DNA of 16,564 nt from Bacteroidales bacterium (GTDB lineage: Bacteria > Bacteroidota > Bacteroidia > Bacteroidales > UBA3663): NCBI GenBank assembly GCA_017632695.1, contig JAGBQS010000111.1, positions 1 to 16,564 of the forward strand, read 5' to 3'. The notes under the pieces were generated by a model. The model was not told the DNA's origin. It ran no database searches and saw only the letters and a list, made by a program, of their open reading frames with translations. A program made the position numbers and the translations under genes. Shown in pieces: positions 1 to 6,110 of this stretch. Numbering within the stretch: position 1 is the stretch's first letter; the number at the start of each line of letters is the position of its first letter.

Positions 1-16
1 GAAAGGCTTTCCATAG

Positions 17-124
17 TAAGGCCGTTATAGCGCAAGGGCTCCACCTCTTACCATTCCGAACAGAGAAGTTAAACCTTGCTACGCCGATGGTACTGCCAAA
101 GCGGGAGAGTAGGAAGCGGCCACC
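17..124 (+). rRNA. rrf: 5S ribosomal RNA
   Basis: The conserved 5S core is plain: the block CCATTCCGAACAGAGAAGTT at 51-70, then CGCCGATGGTACTGC at 82-96 and GGGAGAGTAGG at 103-113. The terminal helix can be drawn as seven pairs, 20-26 with 115-121, including one G-U. The exact ends are estimated from that helix and could be off by a few bases. Bases 1-16 would be the 23S-5S spacer, so the rest of the rRNA operon lies to the left of the window. Confidence 0.95.
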
Positions 125-128
125 TTAC

Positions 129-159
129 AAAAAGGACTCCAACTTGGGGTCCTTTTTTT
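129..159 (+). terminator. Rho-independent terminator of the rRNA operon
   Basis: A seven-pair stem, GGACTCC at 134-140 with GGGGTCC at 146-152 (one G-U pair), encloses a five-base loop. It is followed by seven T residues (153-159) and preceded by an A run. It lies directly after 5S rRNA, where an rRNA operon terminator is expected. Confidence 0.9.
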
Positions 160-242
160 GTTGTTTAAAATCTAAGGACTATCTGTATTTTGTCCGTATT
201 TCCTATAATTTGATACCTAATTTTTTATTTTTTCGTTATTTA

Positions 243-274
243 TTTGTATATAATAGAGATTTTTCTTACCTTTG
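243..274 (+). promoter_or_regulatory. Bacteroidetes-type promoter for the nucleotidyltransferase gene
   Basis: TTTG at 243-246 matches the -33 element and TACCTTTG at 267-274 matches the -7 consensus TAnnTTTG, with 20 nt between. This is the spacing seen in Bacteroidetes housekeeping sigma promoters. The predicted RNA would start near 280, giving a leader of about 25 nt before the ATG at 307. The stretch 160-306 holds nothing else I can support and is very AT-rich. Confidence 0.8.
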
Positions 275-306
275 TACCCGTTTTTAATAGTAGAGTATTG
301 TCAGTT

Positions 307-1050
307 ATGCAAGCCATGATTTTTGCGGCGGGATTGGGCACCCGTCTGCAGCCATTGACCAACGATCGTCCCAAAGCTATGGTAGAGGTGGCAGGAAAAC
401 CTCTGCTCGAACATGTCATACTGAAACTGAAAAGACAGGGATTCAGCCATATTGTGGTCAATGTTCATCACTTCGGACAGCAAATCATCGATTTCCTTCA
501 CAAAAATCAGAACTTCGGTCTTGACATTCAGGTGAGCGACGAACGTGAGCTGCTTCTGAATACAGGCGGAGGCATCAAGAGGGCTTTGCCGTTGTTCGAT
601 TTGTCGAAGCCGATTCTTATTCACAACGTAGATATTGCCTGTGATATTGACTTGGCCGATTTGTACCATAGGTCAGAAGCTATGATGCCGGAAAAGGCGG
701 CTCTGCTGGTTACAAGTCAGCGGAAAACGTCCCGATTCCTGCTTTTTAACCGTGATGGTCTGCTGCGTGGCTGGCTCAATGAAAAACCGGAAGGTAATAT
801 CGGGAAGTGTATGGGAACAGAAAACATCGACGATTTGGAATGGTTCCCGTTTTCAGGCATTCATGTACTTATGCCAGGTATATACGAAGCCTTGCGTCAA
901 TATCCTGACGAGGTGTTTTCCATTATTGATTTCTATCTGTCGGCATGCATGGAACATCCTATTGCCCATACGATTCTGCCTCAAGACTGCCGATGGGTGG
1001 ATTGCGGCAAAGTGGAAGCGTTGAGCAAGGCACGGGAGATACTGGGATAG
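307..1050 (+). CDS. MurU-like sugar-1-phosphate nucleotidyltransferase
   Basis: A 247-residue GT-A fold nucleotidyltransferase. Enzymes of this type join a sugar 1-phosphate to an NTP to give an NDP-sugar in the cytoplasm. The N-terminus carries the nucleotide-binding loop AAGLGTR (residues 7-13), followed by the family's RPKAMVEVAGKPLLEH region. A TGGGIKRALPLF stretch resembles the TGGGI segment of MurU (MurNAc-1-phosphate uridylyltransferase). Asp109 in NVD and Asp232 in WVDCGKVE are likely metal or substrate ligands. The ATG at 307 is chosen because it puts the Rossmann strand at the N-terminus and follows a good promoter; an in-frame TTG at 244 lies inside that promoter. MurU is usually paired with the kinase AmgK, but no sugar kinase is visible here, so the substrate stays open: MurNAc-1-P, a mannose-1-P or a heptose-1-P are all possible. 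Confidence 0.82.
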   Translation: MQAMIFAAGLGTRLQPLTNDRPKAMVEVAGKPLLEHVILKLKRQGFSHIVVNVHHFGQQIIDFLHKNQNFGLDIQVSDERELLLNTGGGIKRALPLFDLSKPILIHNVDIACDIDLADLYHRSEAMMPEKAALLVTSQRKTSRFLLFNRDGLLRGWLNEKPEGNIGKCMGTENIDDLEWFPFSGIHVLMPGIYEALRQYPDEVFSIIDFYLSACMEHPIAHTILPQDCRWVDCGKVEALSKAREILG

Positions 1051-1121
1051 TCGGTGCCGGCCAAGGCCGCAAACATTATTGCCGTCTGACTCATTTATAT
1101 ATATAATACGAAAGTTATAAT

Positions 1122-2159
1122 ATGATCCGAAGAATACTTCTGTTTTTCCTTTCATCCATCCTGTTGCTGACCTCTTGCAAACTGGATGAGAATGTAGTAA
1201 TCCCTGAGGAAAAGGCAAAATTGCGAGACTTTACGTTCTCATTTTCGGTAGCAGATGCACCGAAGGAAGGAATTGGTTTGATTTCGATGGAGACGTATGG
1301 AGATACCGTTCTTTGGCTTCAGCGGGATTTGGACGATACCTTGCTTTGTGTATCACACGATACTGCATTCCTGGCCAATAACAGTAATTTGTCGGTTTCG
1401 TTGCTGCAGCCTTACCGCCTGATAGCAAAATCACCGAATACCATTTCCCGTATCAGGTTTAACTTTCAGGGTCAAGACGGACGTCTTGATACTTTAAAAG
1501 CCAGATATGACTTCCGATACAAACAGTTTCCGGCCAATTGTAACGTATCGAAGCGGAAAGCATCCGTTACGTATGCCGATAGTATTGTGCTCGATCAGAT
1601 TCAGTGTATTTTGCGTCTTTCGTTAGTCGATTCAACGGGACAGTATTCGTTGGAAGATTGGTTGGATATGCAGTCGGACGAAGTAGGTTTCGGTCATCGC
1701 ACTACCGAAGTACGCATCTGTGACACCGGCAGGAATCCGCAATTGTACGATGATTATTATTGGTATGTGGAGGCCAATGAAATCTACAGGTCATCTTCGG
1801 CCAACCGCTATATTTCCTTGCAGGAACCTGAGGGGAATGACATGGCATATGGTCAGTTAATCCAGATTGGCAGAGAGGAAGGTAGTGCTAATTATGATCA
1901 GTCGTACGAAGGTACATCGTGGGGAACAAGCTGTTATGCGGCAATCCCGATAGTGACGGACGATAACACCCAGCAGCTTTCGCTTCAGGTGATGGTTACG
2001 GGTGACGTCGGAACAGACGCCTTTGTCTATTACGGTCAGTTGGAAGGCAATGTCAGCTATTCAGCCGGATCGTACTATGTTACGGCACCTGTAAAATGCT
2101 ATTCTTCGGCCGGATCGATACCGGCCAAAGAATATGCAAAAGTTTATAAAATAAAATAG
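1122..2159 (+). CDS. Uncharacterised lipoprotein, possibly fimbrillin-like
   Basis: A 345-residue protein I do not recognise by family. The N-terminus is a clear lipoprotein signal: Arg3-Arg4, a hydrophobic stretch, then the lipobox LTSC with the lipidated Cys19. Asp22 and Glu23 follow shortly after; Bacteroidetes surface lipoproteins often carry acidic residues there, so surface export is possible. The mature part is rich in Ser, Tyr, Asp and short alternating hydrophobic patterns that suggest beta-sandwich domains. The segment DQIQCILRLSLVD (about residues 163-175) recalls the middle of fimbrillin-type adhesins, but this is only a resemblance. No enzyme motif is seen. It begins 71 nt after the nucleotidyltransferase with no clear promoter box between, so it may be read through. 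It converges on argB with a 21-nt gap and no evident terminator. Its base composition looks lower in G+C than nusA-infB. Confidence 0.75.
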   Translation: MIRRILLFFLSSILLLTSCKLDENVVIPEEKAKLRDFTFSFSVADAPKEGIGLISMETYGDTVLWLQRDLDDTLLCVSHDTAFLANNSNLSVSLLQPYRLIAKSPNTISRIRFNFQGQDGRLDTLKARYDFRYKQFPANCNVSKRKASVTYADSIVLDQIQCILRLSLVDSTGQYSLEDWLDMQSDEVGFGHRTTEVRICDTGRNPQLYDDYYWYVEANEIYRSSSANRYISLQEPEGNDMAYGQLIQIGREEGSANYDQSYEGTSWGTSCYAAIPIVTDDNTQQLSLQVMVTGDVGTDAFVYYGQLEGNVSYSAGSYYVTAPVKCYSSAGSIPAKEYAKVYKIK

Positions 2160-2180
2160 AGGAAAGGGAATCTGTCGGGC

Positions 2181-3023
2181 TTATTGGCTCAAACGGGTGC
2201 CTGCATCCGGATTGTCGATGGCATCGGCTTGTGTGATGATCACTTCCCGGACACCTGCCCTGATAGCCTGAAAAGAATTTTCGAGCTTGGGCAGCATACC
2301 GCCTGAAACGATTCCTTCATCCACCAGTTTCGGGAAATCGCCGGATGTAATGGCAGGAATCACCGAATCGTCGTCATCGGGATTCCGGAGCACGCCTTTC
2401 TTTTCAAAGCAGTACATCAGTCTGACTTCGAATTTGGGAGAAAGATGCATGGTCAGCGGCGAAACTTCCTGTACGTTGGCCAAGGCAATGGCGGTTTCGG
2501 CCGCAATGGTGTCGGCATTGGTGTTCAGAAGGTTTCCGTGTTTATCATGACCGATGGGAGACAGAACCGGAACAACGCCTTTCGCAATCAGTTCGGCAAT
2601 CAGTTCGGCATTTACCTTATCGATATCTCCTACAAAACCATAATCTACATCCTGAACACTGCCGTCTTCCATCTTCACTTTCTTGACCGGCCGTTTGTGC
2701 GAAACGATAACGTTCATGTCGGCACCGGTCAGACCCAGCGCATTGATGTGCCTTTTTTGAAGTTGTGCTACGATGTTTTTGTTGACCAGTCCGGCATAAA
2801 CCATCGTAACGACCTTGAGGGTTTCGGCATCGGTGATGCGACGTCCGCCAATCATGGTTTGCCGGATGTTCAGCTGTTCGGCAATGCGCGTGGCGCTGCG
2901 TCCGCCTCCGTGTACCAGAACCTTCAAGCCCTCAATGCGGGCAAACTTGTCGAGTAGGGCATGCAGGCTTTTCTCGTCTTCGACAATGCCTCCGCCTACC
3001 TTTACGATTGTCAGTTGTGCCAT
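2181..3023 (-). CDS. argB: N-acetylglutamate (or N-succinylglutamate) kinase ArgB
   Basis: A 280-residue amino-acid kinase catalysing the ATP-dependent phosphorylation of N-acylglutamate, the second step of arginine synthesis. Seen in the sequence: the phosphate-binding KVGGG loop (residues 8-12), HGGG (38-41), the family signature RRITDAETLKVV, the NADT motif, and the C-terminal VSGGMLPKLENSFQAIRAGV segment typical of ArgB. Length is close to the usual 260-300. Work on Bacteroides fragilis showed that the pathway there runs on N-succinyl rather than N-acetyl intermediates; whether that holds here cannot be read from this gene. The start codon lies inside the 3' end of the upstream guanylyltransferase gene (13-nt overlap), which suggests translational coupling. 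It faces the lipoprotein gene tail to tail. Confidence 0.93.
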   Translation of the reverse strand: MAQLTIVKVGGGIVEDEKSLHALLDKFARIEGLKVLVHGGGRSATRIAEQLNIRQTMIGGRRITDAETLKVVTMVYAGLVNKNIVAQLQKRHINALGLTGADMNVIVSHKRPVKKVKMEDGSVQDVDYGFVGDIDKVNAELIAELIAKGVVPVLSPIGHDKHGNLLNTNADTIAAETAIALANVQEVSPLTMHLSPKFEVRLMYCFEKKGVLRNPDDDDSVIPAITSGDFPKLVDEGIVSGGMLPKLENSFQAIRAGVREVIITQADAIDNPDAGTRLSQ

Positions 3024-4063
3024 TCCTTAATGCGTTGTTCTTCGGAAAGCTTGCAGATGAGCAGCACTCCGTTGTGTTCTGTAACGATGCAGTCTTTCAG
3101 TCCCTGGATCACCACCTGCTTGCCTTGCGGCATGCGGATCATGCAGCCTTCGCTTTCAATGACCTTGACCTGGTCGCCGACCACCGAGTTGGCATGTTCG
3201 TCCTGTGGCAGCAGCGTATGCATCGAACCCCAGGTACCAAGGTCGCTCCATCCGAACTCAGCAGGCATGACAAAGGCCAGCTGGGTTTTCTCCATGACGG
3301 CATAATCGATGGATATTTTCGGACAGGTGGCATAGAGTTCGTCCACCAGCACCTGTTCCTGCGGCGTAAAGAAGGCGGGAGCCAGCCGATCCATGATGGC
3401 CGAAATTTCCGGCTGATATTTGCGCAGTTCGCCGACGATAGTCCTGACATTCCAGATAAACATACCCGAGTTCCAGGTATAGTTGCCGGTAGCCAGGTAT
3501 TTTTCGGCGGTAGCCAGATCAGGCTTTTCGCGGAAGGCTGCCAACTTGTAAATGCCGTGGTTGTCTTTTGTGCCCTCCGTCAGAGCGCCTTGTTCGATGT
3601 AGCCATAGCCGGTTTCGGGACGTGTAGGCTGCATACCTAAGGTCAGGATGCGGTTTCCTTCGGAGATAAAGTCAATACCTTTTTTGACGCAGGCCTTGAA
3701 CTCTGTCTCGTTGGTAACCAGATGATCGGAAGCGGCTACAAAAATGTTTGCATCCGGATCCTCGGCCTGAATCTTCCAGCTGACGTAGGCTACGCAGGGA
3801 GCCGTATTGCGCATGCATGGCTCCAGAAGAATATGTTGTGGATTGATGCCATGCAGCTGTTCTGAAACCAGATCCTTGAAGTTTTTGGAAGTAACAACCC
3901 AGACATGCCCGATGTCGACCAGGCCGCTGAACCGTTCGAATGTTTGCTGTATCATCGTCCGACCGCTTCCCATAATGTCGAGAAACTGTTTCGGACATTC
4001 CGGTGTAGACATTGGCCAGAAACGGCTTCCAATGCCGCCGGCCATAATAACCAAGTGATTCAT
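3011..4063 (-). CDS. manC: Mannose-1-phosphate guanylyltransferase
   Basis: A 350-residue cytoplasmic enzyme converting mannose-1-phosphate plus GTP to GDP-mannose, the donor and precursor for GDP-fucose and mannosylated glycans. The N-terminal pyrophosphorylase signature is AGGIGSRFWPMS (residues 8-19), followed by PKQFLDIMG. LLEPCMRNTAPCVAY, AASDHLV, FREKPD, WNSGMFIW and FGWSDLGTW are all typical of the GMP subfamily. It has only the guanylyltransferase part and lacks the C-terminal cupin isomerase domain of bifunctional ManC/AlgA, so mannose-6-phosphate isomerase must come from elsewhere. The start at 4063 is chosen because it opens directly on the signature and lies about 30 nt below a TATATTTG box; the frame is open upstream but that part would cross the promoter. 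Its last codons overlap argB. Confidence 0.93.
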   Translation of the reverse strand: MNHLVIMAGGIGSRFWPMSTPECPKQFLDIMGSGRTMIQQTFERFSGLVDIGHVWVVTSKNFKDLVSEQLHGINPQHILLEPCMRNTAPCVAYVSWKIQAEDPDANIFVAASDHLVTNETEFKACVKKGIDFISEGNRILTLGMQPTRPETGYGYIEQGALTEGTKDNHGIYKLAAFREKPDLATAEKYLATGNYTWNSGMFIWNVRTIVGELRKYQPEISAIMDRLAPAFFTPQEQVLVDELYATCPKISIDYAVMEKTQLAFVMPAEFGWSDLGTWGSMHTLLPQDEHANSVVGDQVKVIESEGCMIRMPQGKQVVIQGLKDCIVTEHNGVLLICKLSEEQRIKEWHN

Positions 4064-4093
4064 ATTTATAGATTTTATTGCAACTTTTCGATG

Positions 4094-4101
4094 CAAATAT
4101 A
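4094..4101 (-). promoter_or_regulatory. -7 box of the manC-argB promoter
   Basis: Read on the minus strand this is TATATTTG, a full match to TAnnTTTG. Transcription would begin near 4087, leaving about 23 nt before the ATG at 4063. I see no good TTTG at the -33 position, where the minus strand is T-rich (about 4121-4140), so the promoter may be weaker than the one facing the other way. Confidence 0.65.
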
Positions 4102-4151
4102 TGGAAAAATCATGAAATAAGGCGTAAAAACGAAAAAAAAAGTGATTTTTC

Positions 4152-4182
4152 TTGCACATTTTAAAATAAATGCCTACCTTTG
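4152..4182 (+). promoter_or_regulatory. Main promoter of the rimP-nusA-infB-suf operon
   Basis: TTG at 4152-4154 and TACCTTTG at 4175-4182 are separated by 20 nt, a near-perfect Bacteroidetes vegetative promoter. The -7 box is identical to the one at 267-274. RNA would begin near 4189. It is the only convincing promoter found on the plus strand between here and the end of sufD. Confidence 0.85.
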
Positions 4183-4188
4183 CATCGG

Positions 4189-4301
4189 AAATGTGATGAA
4201 GAGAGACGCAAAAAAGAGCGTTTCTCTTCACGCTTTCTGTAAGGCGGGGTCTCAGACAGACATCGTTCCTTACCATCCGAATATTGAGAAAAAAGACAGA
4301 C
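4189..4301 (+). promoter_or_regulatory. Structured 5' leader of rimP
   Basis: About 110 nt lie between the predicted RNA start and the rimP ATG. A 13-pair stem (4197-4209 with 4218-4230, one G-U pair, eight-base A-rich loop) begins almost at the RNA 5' end. A second element pairs GTAAGG (4239-4244) with CCTTAC (4268-4273) around a small GTCT/AGAC hairpin (4249-4252 with 4258-4261). A competing stem, AGCGT (4217-4221) with ACGCT (4230-4234), cannot form together with the first. No T run follows any stem, so an intrinsic attenuator is not supported. RNA stabilisation, or binding by a ribosomal or Nus factor, is possible but inferred. Confidence 0.5.
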
Positions 4302-4790
4302 ATGATACAAAAACAAGAAATTGTTGATCTGGTGGATCAGTTCCTGCTGGAAAGCGAAAGCGAGAGTTATCTGGTTGACGTAACCGTGAGCCGCGACAAC
4401 AGGATTGTGGTAGAGATTGACAATGACGAAGCCGTTGATATTGACGAATGTGCGCTTCTGTCAGATTATATTGACAGCCACATGGACCGTAACCGGGAAG
4501 ATTTCGAACTTGAGGTCGGGAGTGCCGGTCTGACATCTCCGCTCAAAGTACTCAGGCAATATCAGAAGTTTGAGGGCGAAGAAGTCGAGGTTCTGCTGCG
4601 AGACGGTCACAAGCTGAAAGGAATACTGGGTGCTACCGACGAGGAAGGGTTCGATCTGGATTGGACAACGATGGAAAAAACCGTCGACCCGGAAACCGGA
4701 AAGCAAAGTAAAAAGAAGCAGGAAGTGCAGCATCATCAGCACCTTTTGCATAAAGACGTAAATCAAGTAAAATATATTATTAATTTCTAA
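4302..4790 (+). CDS. rimP: Ribosome maturation factor RimP
   Basis: A 162-residue cytoplasmic protein needed for late maturation of the 30S subunit. The N-terminal alpha/beta domain (about 1-80) ends in FELEVGSAGLTSPL (about 68-81), the Bacteroidetes version of the RimP VSSPGLDRPL motif. The C-terminal SH3/Sm-like domain contains KFEGEEVEVLLRDG and KLKGILGATDEEGFDL, followed by a Lys- and His-rich loop and the end KYIINF, common in this phylum. The ATG at 4302 is preferred over an in-frame TTG at 4284 because the family starts at this point and the upstream codons are unlike it. First gene of the operon; rimP directly before nusA and infB is a widely conserved order. Confidence 0.92.
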   Translation: MIQKQEIVDLVDQFLLESESESYLVDVTVSRDNRIVVEIDNDEAVDIDECALLSDYIDSHMDRNREDFELEVGSAGLTSPLKVLRQYQKFEGEEVEVLLRDGHKLKGILGATDEEGFDLDWTTMEKTVDPETGKQSKKKQEVQHHQHLLHKDVNQVKYIINF

Positions 4791-4806
4791 ATATACCGCA
4801 AAAAGA

Positions 4807-6054
4807 ATGGCAAGAGAAAAAGAAGAAGTGATGTCAATGATTGACACCTTCAAGGAATTCAAGGAGCTGAAGAACATCGATCGCTCCACAATGATCAGTG
4901 TGTTGGAGGATTCCTTCCGTTCGGTTTTGGCCAAGATGTTCGAGACCGACGAGAACTTTGATATCATTATCAACCCGGATAAGGGAGACTTTGAAATCTG
5001 GAAAAACCGTCAGGTTGTTGCCGATGATGAATTGAAAAACGAGAACCTTGAAGTTACTTTGTCCGAAGCCCGTCAGACTGTTGAGGATATTGAAGTAGGC
5101 GAAGACTTTACCGAGAAGGTACAGTTTGAAAAGTTCGGACGCCGTGCCATCCTGAACCTGCGTCAGACGCTGGCTGCCAAGATTCTTGAGCTGCAGAAAG
5201 ACATTCTTTATAATAAGTATAAAGATCAGATCGGTCAGATCATTTCGGCCGAGGTTTATCAGATTTGGAAGCGCGAGATGCTGATGGTTGACGAGGAGGG
5301 CAATGAGCTTTCGCTGCCTCGCAACGAGCAGATTCCAAGCGACAATTTCCGCAAGGGAGATCAGGTTCGCGCCGTAGTTCTCCGTGTGGACAATGCCAAC
5401 AACAATCCTAAGATTATCCTGAGCCGTACCGCTCCGGTTTTCCTGCAGCGTCTGATGGAACGCGAAATTCCGGAGGTTGCCGACGGAACCATCCGCATTG
5501 TGAAGATTGTCCGTCTGCCAGGCGAACGTGCCAAGATTGCTGTTGAAACCAGCGATGACCGCATCGATCCGGTAGGAGCTTGTGTAGGTGTGAAGGGTGG
5601 CCGTATTCACAGTATCGTGCGCGAACTTCGTGGCGAGAACCTCGACGTGATTCCATACACCACCAATACCCAGCTGTTCATTCAGCGTGCCTTGGCTCCT
5701 GCTTCCATTTCGATGATTAACCTGCACGATGAGAGCAAGACCGCAGAAGTCTTCATGAGTCCCGATCAGGTAAGTCTTGCTATCGGTAAGAACGGTGCAA
5801 ATATCAAGTTGGCATCGTTGCTGTCCGGCTATACCATCGATGTATATCGTGAGGGTGACAGCGACGATATCTTCCTCGACGATTTCTCGGATGTAATCGA
5901 GCCATGGGTCATCCAGTCCCTCAAGGGTATCGGTCTGGCTACCGCCAAGGCTGTTCTGGAGGCTGATCCGCAGATGGTGGCCGATCAGGCAGACCTGGAA
6001 GAGGAGACTGTTGCCGATGTACGCAGCATTCTTCAGAAGGAGTTTGACCAGTAA
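4807..6054 (+). CDS. nusA: Transcription termination/antitermination factor NusA
   Basis: A 415-residue RNA polymerase-binding factor that promotes pausing and termination and takes part in antitermination of rRNA operons. Domains in order: NusA N-terminal RNAP-binding domain (about 10-135, starting SMIDTFKEFKELKNIDR), S1 RNA-binding domain (about 139-210), KH1 with a GVKG loop (261-264) inside GACVGVKGGRIHSIVREL, KH2 with GKNG (327-330), and one C-terminal helix-hairpin-helix module (about 370-415) with LKGIGLATAKAVL. It lacks the paired acidic repeats of the longer E. coli protein, as is normal outside the gammaproteobacteria. The start at 4807, 16 nt after rimP, gives the family's usual N-terminus. 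NusA often feeds back on its own operon, so the leader before rimP may be relevant. Confidence 0.96.
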   Translation: MAREKEEVMSMIDTFKEFKELKNIDRSTMISVLEDSFRSVLAKMFETDENFDIIINPDKGDFEIWKNRQVVADDELKNENLEVTLSEARQTVEDIEVGEDFTEKVQFEKFGRRAILNLRQTLAAKILELQKDILYNKYKDQIGQIISAEVYQIWKREMLMVDEEGNELSLPRNEQIPSDNFRKGDQVRAVVLRVDNANNNPKIILSRTAPVFLQRLMEREIPEVADGTIRIVKIVRLPGERAKIAVETSDDRIDPVGACVGVKGGRIHSIVRELRGENLDVIPYTTNTQLFIQRALAPASISMINLHDESKTAEVFMSPDQVSLAIGKNGANIKLASLLSGYTIDVYREGDSDDIFLDDFSDVIEPWVIQSLKGIGLATAKAVLEADPQMVADQADLEEETVADVRSILQKEFDQ

Positions 6055-6110
6055 GCAGGAGCTTCGGCCTTTCCTCCTACATTCATTAACTAACTTAAAA
6101 AAGTATATAA

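Noticed and set aside
244..306. Upstream TTG extension of the nucleotidyltransferase
   Set aside because: The extension would overlap the promoter elements themselves and adds residues before the conserved first beta strand.
1051..1121. GGCC-AA-GGCC palindrome after the nucleotidyltransferase as a terminator
   Set aside because: The loop is only two bases and no T run follows; read-through into the lipoprotein cannot be excluded.
4064..4303. 80-residue N-terminal extension of the guanylyltransferase
   Set aside because: It crosses both divergent promoters and is not part of the family, which begins at the AGGIGSRFWP signature.
6055..6110. Small inverted repeat AGGAG/CTCCT between nusA and infB as a terminator or attenuator
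   Set aside because: Only five pairs with a 12-base loop and no T run; too weak to call.
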